Source of the DNA: a bacterium | GTDB taxonomy: Bacteria; SZUA-79; Acidulodesulfobacterales; Acidulodesulfobacteraceae | NCBI GenBank assembly: GCA_021821565.1 | Contig: JAKACI010000109.1 | Coordinates: 1-5,669, forward strand | DNA: 5,669 nt | Direction of reading: 5' to 3' | Notes under the pieces: generated by a model | What the model saw: the letters and a program-made list of their open reading frames with translations, nothing else | What the model was told of the DNA's origin: nothing | The model's database searches: none | Shown: positions 1 to 4,826 of the stretch, piece after piece | Position numbering within the stretch: position 1 is the stretch's first letter | Layout: each line of letters opens with the position of its first letter | Program-made: the position numbers and the translations under genes

Positions 1-93
1 CATCTAGAAAAATTAGAAAAATAATTTTCTATCGGCAATTTTTGGAATTCTCTTTAATTCTTCCATAGGAATTTATTTTCTATCGGCAATTTT
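1..93 (-). repeat. Truncated copy of the AAAATTGCCGATAG-ended repeat element
   Basis: This block carries two copies of the terminal sequence CTATCGGCAATTTT (29-42 and 80-93), 51 bp apart. It matches the reverse complement of 3567-3659 at 92 of 93 positions. The part before position 1 seen in other copies, with a GCCGTC...GACGGC hairpin, is missing because the window starts here. The block ends 17 bp past the tolC stop codon, so tolC transcripts that read through would contain it. I infer a truncated member of a non-coding mobile repeat family, cut by a contig or window edge. Confidence 0.85.
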
Positions 94-110
94 GAGAAAT
101 TTAAAATACG

Positions 111-1556
111 TTAAATTGTTCCAGTAACCAATTGAATGTAATATTTGTCTAAATTAAGTTTATATAAACTGTCAATATAATTTAATTTTGCCTGCTTATA
201 ATCATCAAGCGTTCTATCTAGATTAATTAATGTCGTAATCCCTGCTTTGTATCTGTTCCTTGTAATTTTTAAAGTTTTCTTTGCGTTTAATTCTGCTAAT
301 TTAGCGACTTTAGTATTTATTAGATCGGTTTTATATTTTAAATAAGCATTCCGTACCTGCATTTCAATTTTGTTTTTAAATAAATTTTTGTATTCGGTAA
401 CGGTATTTAAGGCTGTTCTGGATTTCTCTAAATTGTTGTAATCATACAATCCCGAAAATATATTAAAATGAAGCATAATCATAAAACTATAGTTGAAAGA
501 ATCTCCAGGGTGAAAGGTCGGGGCATTGCTGTAATAATTATAGGCAGCGGATATTTTAGGCAAAAATTTTCCTTCCGCTTCAGTAACTCCCAAAGCCATA
601 TTTTGTTTATTTAAAGCCATAGCTTTATAATCAGGACGGTATTTTAGAGCTTTATTTTGCAAACCCTTAATTGAAATTGAGTTAGTTAAAGGTTTAAATT
701 TAAAATCGGAAGTTAAATTAAATTTGGTATCTATCGGAACTCCCATTGTAATATTTAAATAATAAAGAGCGATCTTGTAGTTTTTTTTAGCAGTTGCAAA
801 TTTTTCTTTCATGGAAGCAAGAGCAACTTCTGCCCTTAGAACATCGGAAGAAACAACCTGCCCTTCTTTATAAAGATTAACGGTTAAATTTTTATATACC
901 AGCATAGTTTTAACCATACTCCTCATAAGATTTACATATCTTAATGCTAAATCTACGGAATAATAAGCCTTTGCAACATTATATAATACTTTTTGCCGAG
1001 ATTCCGTAAGATTTTTCCTTAATGCGTTTTTATGCAGAGCCGCCCTTTTGTATTCAAGATAAATTTTTCCGCCCATAAATATTGGTTCTTCAATTTGAAA
1101 ATTAGATTCATAATTTTGAATCATTCCGGGGCTGTTCAAGAAAGAAGGGCTAAAATAATACTGAGCGTTTTGATTTGTGAGAACTCTCTGATTTAAAATA
1201 TTCCCAAAAGCATATAAAGGATTGTTTGTATTCATGTAAATTTCATTAAAATTAATCTTTGGCAAAAATCCGCTAAAAGCCTCGTTCTCGTCATACTTAG
1301 AGTCTTGAAGTTTATATTCTGCAATTTTAATAAGTTTATTGTATTTTAATGCATAATAAAAAGCTTGTCTTATTGAAAGCGAATTTTTTGAAGGAAAATT
1401 AAAAAGTGAAGCAGTTTTTAATTTTGTAATAGTAATTGACTCGGAATTGTTTATAAAATTAAACAATAATATTGAAAATGTGCTTAATATTATTATTAAA
1501 AATAATAGTAAATTATTTTTAACGCCTAATACTTTTTTGATATTTTTTTTGTTCAT
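111..1556 (-). CDS. TolC-family outer membrane efflux protein
   Basis: This 481-residue protein belongs to the outer membrane efflux protein (OEP/TolC) family, which forms trimeric outer-membrane channels with a long periplasmic alpha-barrel for type I secretion or RND/ABC export. A hydrophobic N-terminal segment (about residues 14-34) is a likely signal peptide; no lipobox cysteine is seen, so it is not a NodT-type lipoprotein. The internal duplication typical of TolC is visible: FLPKINF (97-103) and FLPKISAAYNYY (331-342) start each half, EEPIFMGGK (156-164) corresponds to LHFNIFSGLYDY (362-373), and LYKEGQVVSSDVLRAEVAL (228-246) corresponds to RNRYKAGITTLINLDR (433-448). Length is normal and the gene looks intact. 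The ATG at 1556 is preceded in frame by a stop 9 nt upstream, so it is the earliest start. There is no Shine-Dalgarno sequence. No membrane fusion protein or inner-membrane pump is in the window, so the substrate cannot be inferred. Confidence 0.93.
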   Translation of the reverse strand: MNKKNIKKVLGVKNNLLLFLIIILSTFSILLFNFINNSESITITKLKTASLFNFPSKNSLSIRQAFYYALKYNKLIKIAEYKLQDSKYDENEAFSGFLPKINFNEIYMNTNNPLYAFGNILNQRVLTNQNAQYYFSPSFLNSPGMIQNYESNFQIEEPIFMGGKIYLEYKRAALHKNALRKNLTESRQKVLYNVAKAYYSVDLALRYVNLMRSMVKTMLVYKNLTVNLYKEGQVVSSDVLRAEVALASMKEKFATAKKNYKIALYYLNITMGVPIDTKFNLTSDFKFKPLTNSISIKGLQNKALKYRPDYKAMALNKQNMALGVTEAEGKFLPKISAAYNYYSNAPTFHPGDSFNYSFMIMLHFNIFSGLYDYNNLEKSRTALNTVTEYKNLFKNKIEMQVRNAYLKYKTDLINTKVAKLAELNAKKTLKITRNRYKAGITTLINLDRTLDDYKQAKLNYIDSLYKLNLDKYYIQLVTGTI

Positions 1557-1591
1557 TTTTATAATTTATTCAAACAGTCTTGATTTATCAA
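1557..1591 (-). promoter_or_regulatory. Possible tolC promoter abutting the start codon
   Basis: On the minus strand TTGATA (1591-1586), a 17-bp spacer, then TAAATT (1568-1563) resemble a sigma70-type promoter; the -10 box is only a 4/6 match. The -10 ends six bases before the ATG, so transcription would start at or next to the start codon and give a leaderless mRNA. This agrees with the absence of a ribosome binding site. The region is very AT-rich, so chance matches are likely. Confidence 0.3.
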
Positions 1592-1925
1592 ACTAATGTT
1601 TATATTATATTATATGTTTAATATACCATATAAATTATTAAATGATGAATTATAAGATTTTATAGATAAGTTTATATAAATTAATATATATCAATAATAA
1701 GATATATGCAAGCAAATTCTTTAATCCATAGAAACTATTAGTGCTATTTCAATGTAAGTAATACTGAATATTAAAGTTTATAATTTTTAAATTAAATTAA
1801 AGCAAGCTCATAAGTTAAGTAATAGAGTTGATGTTGTCGCAAAATAGACAATCATGAACGGGAATATTAACGTGAGCATACTAAGCAATATAATTCTATA
1901 GATATATTAATTGCAGAATTTTCAA
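1557..1925. other. Gene-free AT-rich gap between tolC and arsR-type gene
   Basis: This 369-bp stretch has no convincing reading frame on either strand. Most of it is A/T. The exception is a less AT-rich patch at about 1825-1880, which contains CGCAAAATAGACAATC. Short reading frames through the patch are closed by stops within about 20 codons, and I recognise no protein. It could be the remnant of an insertion sequence end or a dead gene, but nothing in the sequence proves it. Confidence 0.6.
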
Positions 1926-2213
1926 TTATTTTTTTGTCTTATATTCTTTTAAAACATTAAATATTTTTTCAATAATATCATCATTTAGCTTATAACACAT
2001 CATAACCCCGTCCCTTTTTGCACTAACTATACCTTTGTTCTTTAAAGCGACAAGATGTTGTGAAACGGTGGCTTGAGGTAAGCCAAGGCTTCCCCATATA
2101 TTTTTAACGCATGATTGATTAGTAATTAAAACTTCAATGATTTTTAATCTAATAGGATGACCTAACGTTTTTAAAAGTTCAGCCTCTTCCTCAAAAGTTC
2201 TTGCCGATTCCAT
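1926..2213 (-). CDS. ArsR/SmtB-family winged-helix transcriptional regulator
   Basis: The protein is a small helix-turn-helix repressor of the ArsR/SmtB family, whose members bind palindromic operators as dimers and release DNA on sensing metals, metalloids, or persulfide/redox signals. Visible landmarks (95-residue form) are the ELLKTLGHPIRLKIIEVL dimerisation/helix segment (12-29), the recognition helix region LPQATVSQHLVALKNKG (45-61), and the wing around AKRDGVMMCYKL (65-76). A frame extension to a TTG at 2240 gives 104 residues; I chose the ATG at 2213 because conserved family sequence begins there and neither start has a Shine-Dalgarno site. Only two cysteines remain, C35 at the start of the third helix and C73 in the wing. 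The CxC metal site of classical ArsR (ELCVCDL) is reduced to a single Cys (SCVKNI), so arsenic sensing of the classical type is unlikely. The ligand is unknown. A palindrome at 2306-2331 upstream is a candidate autoregulatory operator. Confidence 0.92.
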   Translation of the reverse strand: MESARTFEEEAELLKTLGHPIRLKIIEVLITNQSCVKNIWGSLGLPQATVSQHLVALKNKGIVSAKRDGVMMCYKLNDDIIEKIFNVLKEYKTKK

Positions 2214-2305
2214 TTTATTTATATTACATAAAAAATTCAATTTGAAATTTAAATTAATTGCATTATTTTAAATATTTTAACAAATAATAATAAAATAATA
2301 AATAC

Positions 2306-2331
2306 TTGAATAATTATAAATTATTATTCAA
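2306..2331. promoter_or_regulatory. Candidate ArsR-type operator (inverted repeat)
   Basis: The arms TTGAATAAT and ATTATTCAA (9 bp each, perfect) surround an 8-bp centre, giving a 26-bp dyad. Known ArsR/SmtB-family operators are imperfect dyads of about this size, often with TGAA/TTCA half-sites. The dyad lies 92 bp upstream of the preferred ATG of the regulator gene (65 bp from the TTG alternative). The AT-rich context makes this tentative. Confidence 0.35.
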
Positions 2332-2455
2332 AAATAAAATTTAGTCAATATTATATAGTATAAATAGTTTATTATTTATTTATATATATATAATTATATT
2401 TTAATATACTTATATTGTCAATAAATATTTGAATTATTCTAAAATAAAGCAAAAA

Positions 2456-2662
2456 CTCAAAATTGCCGATAGAGATTATTAAAAGTGCTTTAATGTTTTA
2501 AAAAGACTGAATTCCTGCCTGCGCAGGAATGACACCCGACGGGTGAAACGATAAATATTCGCAAAGTCATTCCCGCGTAAGCGGGTACGCTTTAAAGCCG
2601 TCGGCATTTAGACGGCTCATCTAGAAAAATTAGAAAAATAATTTTCTATCGGCAATTTTGGG
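2456..2662 (+). mobile_element. MITE-like palindromic element, fullest copy
   Basis: The termini CTCAAAATTGCCGATAGA (2456-2473) and TCTATCGGCAATTTTGGG (2645-2662) are inverted repeats of 18 bp with one mismatch. Inside, with no coding capacity, is a run of hairpins: ATTCCTGC/GCAGGAAT (2511-2530), CACCC/GGGTG (2533-2545), CCCGC/GCGGG (2572-2585) and GCCGTC/GACGGC (2597-2616). The core is much richer in G+C than its surroundings. AAAAA lies directly outside both ends (2451-2455 and 2663-2667) and could be a target duplication, though it is low-complexity. Related copies lie at 1-93, 3567-3768 and 4188-4233. This is the pattern of a non-autonomous transposable repeat (MITE); the transposase that moves it is not in the window. 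Confidence 0.75.
2511..2585. repeat. dRS3-like hairpin pair inside the element
   Basis: ATTCCTGCCTGCGCAGGAAT (2511-2530) has the form ATTCC-N10-GGAAT, and GTCATTCCCGCGTAAGCGGG (2566-2585) is a second, related hairpin in which GTCATTCC is the inverse of GGAATGAC (2526-2533). The format resembles the short ATTCCC-N8-GGGAAT repeats (dRS3) of Neisseria and similar repeats in other proteobacteria. The resemblance is from the visible motif only; common origin is not shown. Confidence 0.55.
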
Positions 2663-2758
2663 AAAAAGAATTGTTTATAAATACATAATTATGAAGTATA
2701 AAGCTTATTTTAACGGCTGTCTGGCTTGCATGGTCCCAAAAAAAAATAAAAAATAAAA

Positions 2759-2958
2759 TCGACGTATAAATATTTAAAATATTTATATAAAGTTAATAAT
2801 CGCATAAAACTAACAATTAATAAAAATCACGTATTTATCAAAAATATATCTATAATAAATATTGCTATCACTATAAATTAAATAAATATATAATTTTATT
2901 TATAATTCAATATACTAATAAATAATTAATAAAAATATTTTAAATATTTATACGTCGA
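2759..2958. repeat. 200-bp structure with perfect 26-bp inverted ends
   Basis: The sequence starting TCGACGTATAAATATTT (2759-2784) is repeated exactly, inverted, at 2933-2958. The 148 bp between are almost pure A/T with no frame. The ends share nothing with the AAAATTGCCGATAG family. No clear target duplication flanks it. It may be a second MITE family or a large cruciform-forming site lying downstream of the dsrE-like gene; function unknown. Confidence 0.65.
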
Positions 2959-2996
2959 CTACAAAATATTAAATTGTACTAATAATATTAATAATA

Positions 2997-3467
2997 TTAA
3001 AAAGCTAGCGTAATATCAGAGGTTGAAGCATCTTCCATGTACATAGCGGCTCCGCCGTATTCTATACCGTCAATTAAGTCTTCTTTTTTATATCCAAAAA
3101 GATCAACCGTCATTTGACATGCTATAAATTTAACCCCTGTTTCCTGACATAAACTGATTAATTCAGGAATGGTGGCGACCCCGTGTTTTTTAATCATTGA
3201 CTTCATCATGGAGGTAGCCATATTAGTCATGCCCGGAATTGCTCCTATAATATTAGGAACAGGCATCGGCATTGCAGGATTGCCTAATGGGGCAACTTTT
3301 AAAGAAGTTCCTGCATCTTTTCTTAAGATGCTTAATCCATAGAAGGTAAAAAATATAGTTGTCGGAATATCAAGCGTTGCAGCAGTAGAAGCAAGAATAA
3401 GAGGCGGATAAGCCATATCTAAAGTCCCGTGAATCGCAATAATTGACATTTTTTTTTGTTCAGGCAT
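2997..3467 (-). CDS. DsrE/DsrF/DrsH-like family protein (DsrE2-type)
   Basis: The 156-residue product resembles the DsrE/DsrF/DrsH-like (DsrE2) group of small proteins, some of which carry sulfane sulfur on a conserved cysteine and work with TusA, rhodanese or Hdr-like enzymes. The N-terminal strand MSIIAIHGTLDMAYPPLILA (7-26), the FFTFYGLSIL segment (39-48), a Met/Pro-rich loop (64-91) and the signature VKFIACQMTVDLFG (112-125) with candidate sulfur-carrying Cys117 are visible. Cys107 lies ten residues earlier, also a common feature. Methionine is abundant at 64-91. The start is supported by AAGGAG at 3474-3479, six bases before the ATG. The gene is alone: no TusA, rhodanese or Dsr/Hdr gene is in the window, so its sulfur partner is unknown. 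It is bracketed by inverted copies of the repeat element. The family call is firm; the sulfur-transfer role is inference. Confidence 0.9.
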   Translation of the reverse strand: MPEQKKMSIIAIHGTLDMAYPPLILASTAATLDIPTTIFFTFYGLSILRKDAGTSLKVAPLGNPAMPMPVPNIIGAIPGMTNMATSMMKSMIKKHGVATIPELISLCQETGVKFIACQMTVDLFGYKKEDLIDGIEYGGAAMYMEDASTSDITLAF

Positions 3468-3473
3468 TTTTTT

Positions 3474-3479
3474 CTCCTT
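3474..3479 (-). promoter_or_regulatory. Shine-Dalgarno site of the dsrE-like gene
   Basis: AAGGAG on the minus strand lies six bases upstream of the ATG at 3467. It decides for this start over the in-frame Met7 codon, which lacks such a site. Confidence 0.8.
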
Positions 3480-3566
3480 ACATTTTTTATTAGATTTAAA
3501 TTTAGCTTACATTAAAAATTGAAAATTTCTAAACAAAGAAAAAAAATATAAAAATCCGCTATACAC

Positions 3567-3768
3567 AAAATTGACGATAGAAAATAAATTCCTATGGAAG
3601 AATTAAAGAGAATTCCAAAAATTGCCGATAGAAAATTATTTTTCTAATTTTTCTAGATGAGCCGTCTAAGTGCCGACGGCTTTAAAGCGTACCTGCTTAC
3701 TTACGCAAGAATTTAATGTTCTATATAACTTTAAAGCTATTTTAACAATCTCTATCATCGGCAATTTT
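3567..3768 (-). mobile_element. MITE-like palindromic element, inverted and internally deleted copy
   Basis: Read on the minus strand this copy matches the fullest one (2456-2662): it begins with the terminal repeat, here with an ATC triplication-like insert (CTATCATCGGC, 3752-3762), keeps the GCCGTC/GACGGC hairpin region (3660-3682) and the CATCTAGAAAAATTAG segment, and reaches the inner terminal repeat at 3618-3631. About 50-60 bp with the ATTCCTGC hairpin have been lost. Beyond the inner end it carries 51 more bases to a further terminal repeat with one mismatch (3567-3580). That extension is shared with 1-93 but not with 2456-2662, so two forms of this end exist. Confidence 0.75.
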
Positions 3769-3783
3769 GGGGAATTACAGACA

Positions 3784-3812
3784 TTGAAAAATCATTATAA
3801 ATATTGTATACT
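3784..3812 (+). promoter_or_regulatory. Sigma70-type promoter for the fmdB-like gene
   Basis: TTGAAA (3784-3789) and TATACT (3807-3812) are separated by exactly 17 bp, each a 5/6 match to consensus. Transcription would start near 3819, leaving a leader of about 65 nt before the ATG. The promoter begins 15 bp beyond the end of the repeat element, so the element lies just upstream of it without overlap. Confidence 0.6.
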
Positions 3813-3867
3813 ATATATAATGATATAACCTGATAATATATTAATTAAATAAAAATTTTTTATATAT

Positions 3868-3872
3868 GGAGG
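3868..3872 (+). promoter_or_regulatory. Shine-Dalgarno site of the fmdB-like gene
   Basis: GGAGG lies 12 bases before the ATG at 3885, somewhat longer than the usual 5-9 base spacing but the only strong purine match in the leader. Confidence 0.6.
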
Positions 3873-3884
3873 TTTTTAAATACG

Positions 3885-4109
3885 ATGCCAATTCATGAAT
3901 ACGAATGTAAGAAATGTGGTAAAACTTTTGAGGTATATCAGAGGATGACCGAAACAAGCAAGGATGTTAAATGTCCTACTTGCGGAGCGGAGGATCCCCA
4001 AAGGAAAATTAGCGCATTTAGCAGTTACGGAACAAGCAGCTCAAGCGATTATTCAGGAACAGGCGGAGGTTCTTGTTCTTCAGGCGGACATAGAAGCGGG
4101 TTTGGCTGA
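3885..4109 (+). CDS. FmdB-family zinc-ribbon protein
   Basis: This 74-residue protein matches the FmdB-type CxxC_CxxC zinc-ribbon family, small proteins named after a gene beside formamidase/acetamidase genes and found widely; their biochemical role is poorly defined. The typical start MPIHEYECKKCGKTFE is present, with zinc ligands Cys8/Cys11 (CKKC) and Cys30/Cys33 (CPTC). After QRKISAF the tail (46-74) is low-complexity Ser/Gly, with a single further cysteine (Cys64 in GGSCSSGG), as is usual in this family. Length is typical and the gene looks intact. It is the only plus-strand gene here, with its own promoter and a hairpin just past the stop, so it is probably monocistronic. Confidence 0.93.
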   Translation: MPIHEYECKKCGKTFEVYQRMTETSKDVKCPTCGAEDPQRKISAFSSYGTSSSSDYSGTGGGSCSSGGHRSGFG

Positions 4110-4114
4110 ACATA

Positions 4115-4139
4115 ATTTAAAGGCAGGATGCCTTTAAAT
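4115..4139 (+). terminator. Hairpin after the fmdB-like gene
   Basis: ATTTAAAGGCA (4115-4125) and TGCCTTTAAAT (4129-4139) form a perfect 11-bp stem with a 3-base loop, starting six bases after the stop codon. The U-run that should follow is weak (AAATAAATTTG), so it may act as a poor intrinsic terminator or an mRNA 3'-end stabiliser. Confidence 0.5.
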
Positions 4140-4162
4140 AAATTTGAATTACAATAAATCTT

Positions 4163-4192
4163 ATACTTATAACCCAAATACTTATAACCCAA
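4163..4192. repeat. 15-bp tandem duplication beside the mini-palindrome
   Basis: ATACTTATAACCCAA occurs twice in immediate succession (4163-4177 and 4178-4192). The second copy runs into the left end of the palindromic element, whose outer CCCAA it shares. It looks like a slippage or insertion-associated duplication at the element boundary. Confidence 0.75.
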
Positions 4193-4233
4193 AATTGCCG
4201 ATAGGAAAATTATTTTCTATCGGCAATTTTGGG
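4188..4233. mobile_element. Minimal palindromic copy of the repeat element
   Basis: CCCAAAATTGCCGATAG (4188-4204) and its exact inverse (4217-4233) face each other across only 12 bases, so almost the whole sequence is a 17-bp (about 21 with a G-T pair) hairpin. The ends equal those of the 201-bp element, and the centre GAAAATTATTTT resembles the sequence next to that element's right end, so it looks like an end-only deletion derivative. It sits between two convergent genes, where the hairpin might also stop transcription from either side. Confidence 0.7.
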
Positions 4234-4342
4234 AATAATCATTATTTGAAGATTTTTTTTATTTTTTTAATTTAGCTATTTTTAAAAATTTAAAAATAAT
4301 TTAAACTGTTAAATAATAATGAATAACATAATAATCTAAAAT

Positions 4343-4369
4343 TTATAAGATTATTTTAAAATCTTATAA
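4343..4369 (-). terminator. Weak A/T hairpin past the thiamine-binding-type gene
   Basis: TTATAAGATT (4343-4352) and AATCTTATAA (4360-4369) make a 10-bp, nearly all A/T stem with a 7-base loop, about 30 bases beyond the stop codon of the minus-strand gene. No clear U-run follows, so a terminator role is only possible. Confidence 0.25.
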
Positions 4370-4400
4370 TCTCTTAGCTAACTTTTTAATAAAGCTACTT

Positions 4401-4697
4401 TTAAATCTTTGATTTTAAGGATTCTACTTTTTGCTTTAGTCTTCCAAGTCCAGATTTTCTATAATCTATCGCCATGTTCGCATATACCCGGTTTGAATCC
4501 TCTTTAAGAGTTTCTATACCAACCCTTACAATATTAAGAAGATCATCTATGTTTTCGCTTTCTATCATGGTAGCCATCGGAGTTACCACGTATTCAAGAC
4601 CGGACGCATCTATTACCTTAGAAACCTTAGAAACATACCTGCTCAAAGATTCTCCTTTATCCACAGGAAATATGCTGACTGACAATATATAGCTCAT
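4401..4697 (-). CDS. MTH1187/YkoF-type thiamine-binding family protein
   Basis: The 98-residue protein belongs to the MTH1187 family of the thiamine-binding/YkoF-like superfamily, small ferredoxin-like-fold proteins that assemble as oligomers; relatives such as YkoF bind thiamine or its hydroxymethylpyrimidine moiety. Family landmarks are VSIFPVDKGESLSRYV (7-22), GLEYVVTPMATMIE (33-46) and EDSNRVYANMAIDYRK (66-81), followed by GRLKQKV (85-91). Length is typical and the gene looks intact. No thiamine biosynthesis or transport gene and no THI-box-like element is apparent nearby, so ligand binding is inferred from the family only. It lies 129 bp downstream of the acyltransferase gene on the same strand, but a good promoter just before its start suggests separate transcription. 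There is no Shine-Dalgarno site at normal distance; an AAGGA is about 17 bases away. Confidence 0.92.
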   Translation of the reverse strand: MSYILSVSIFPVDKGESLSRYVSKVSKVIDASGLEYVVTPMATMIESENIDDLLNIVRVGIETLKEDSNRVYANMAIDYRKSGLGRLKQKVESLKSKI

Positions 4698-4704
4698 ATT
4701 ATTT

Positions 4705-4733
4705 ATTATATCAAATCCTTGACTTTAATTCAA
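4705..4733 (-). promoter_or_regulatory. Promoter of the thiamine-binding-type gene, likely leaderless
   Basis: TTGAAT (4733-4728) and a perfect TATAAT (4710-4705) are spaced by 17 bp on the minus strand. The -10 box ends seven bases before the ATG at 4697, so the predicted transcript would begin at or within two bases of the start codon. This fits the lack of a ribosome binding site at normal spacing. Confidence 0.55.
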
Positions 4734-4826
4734 TGAAAAATTTAACAACCAATAAAAAATTACAGACCTATTTTTAATTATTTTAGAATGAAATGCACAA
4801 TTATTTCCCATTATTTGAAAATTAAG

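Larger units (their letters stand above)
2214..2996. other. 783-bp gene-free region with two inverted-repeat structures
   Basis: No credible protein frame is found on either strand. The stretch holds the arsR-type gene's upstream region with a candidate operator, then the 201-bp AAAATTGCCGATAG-ended element, then a spacer with a less AT-rich patch (about 2711-2737, GGCTGTCTGGCTTGCATGG), and finally a separate 200-bp structure with 26-bp inverted ends. The rest is extreme A/T sequence in which I see nothing specific. Confidence 0.65.
3468..3884. other. Divergent intergenic region between dsrE-like and fmdB-like genes
   Basis: This 417-bp gap separates two divergently read genes. About half is occupied by a repeat element copy (3567-3768). 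The remainder holds the leader of the dsrE-like gene, for which I see no convincing promoter, and the promoter and ribosome binding site of the fmdB-like gene. No protein frame is credible. Confidence 0.65.

Noticed and set aside
2238..2240. TTG start giving a 104-residue ArsR-type regulator
   Set aside because: No Shine-Dalgarno site, and the extra nine residues do not resemble the family; the ATG at 2213 is preferred.
2711..2740. Possible RNA gene in the GGCTGTCTGGCTTGCATGG patch
   Set aside because: No tRNA-like arms or convincing fold could be found, and it is too short to support a call.
2456..3768. CRISPR array suggested by recurring CTATCGGCAATTTT
   Set aside because: The copies are inverted, irregularly spaced and embedded in shared longer sequence rather than separated by unique spacers of uniform length.
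4188..4233. Palindrome as a simple intrinsic terminator
   Set aside because: The same sequence forms the ends of larger elements elsewhere in the window and no U-run follows it, so it is better described as an element copy that might also terminate transcription.
4474..4692. 72-residue plus-strand frame
   Set aside because: It lies antisense within the well-supported thiamine-binding-type gene, has no recognisable family and no ribosome binding site.
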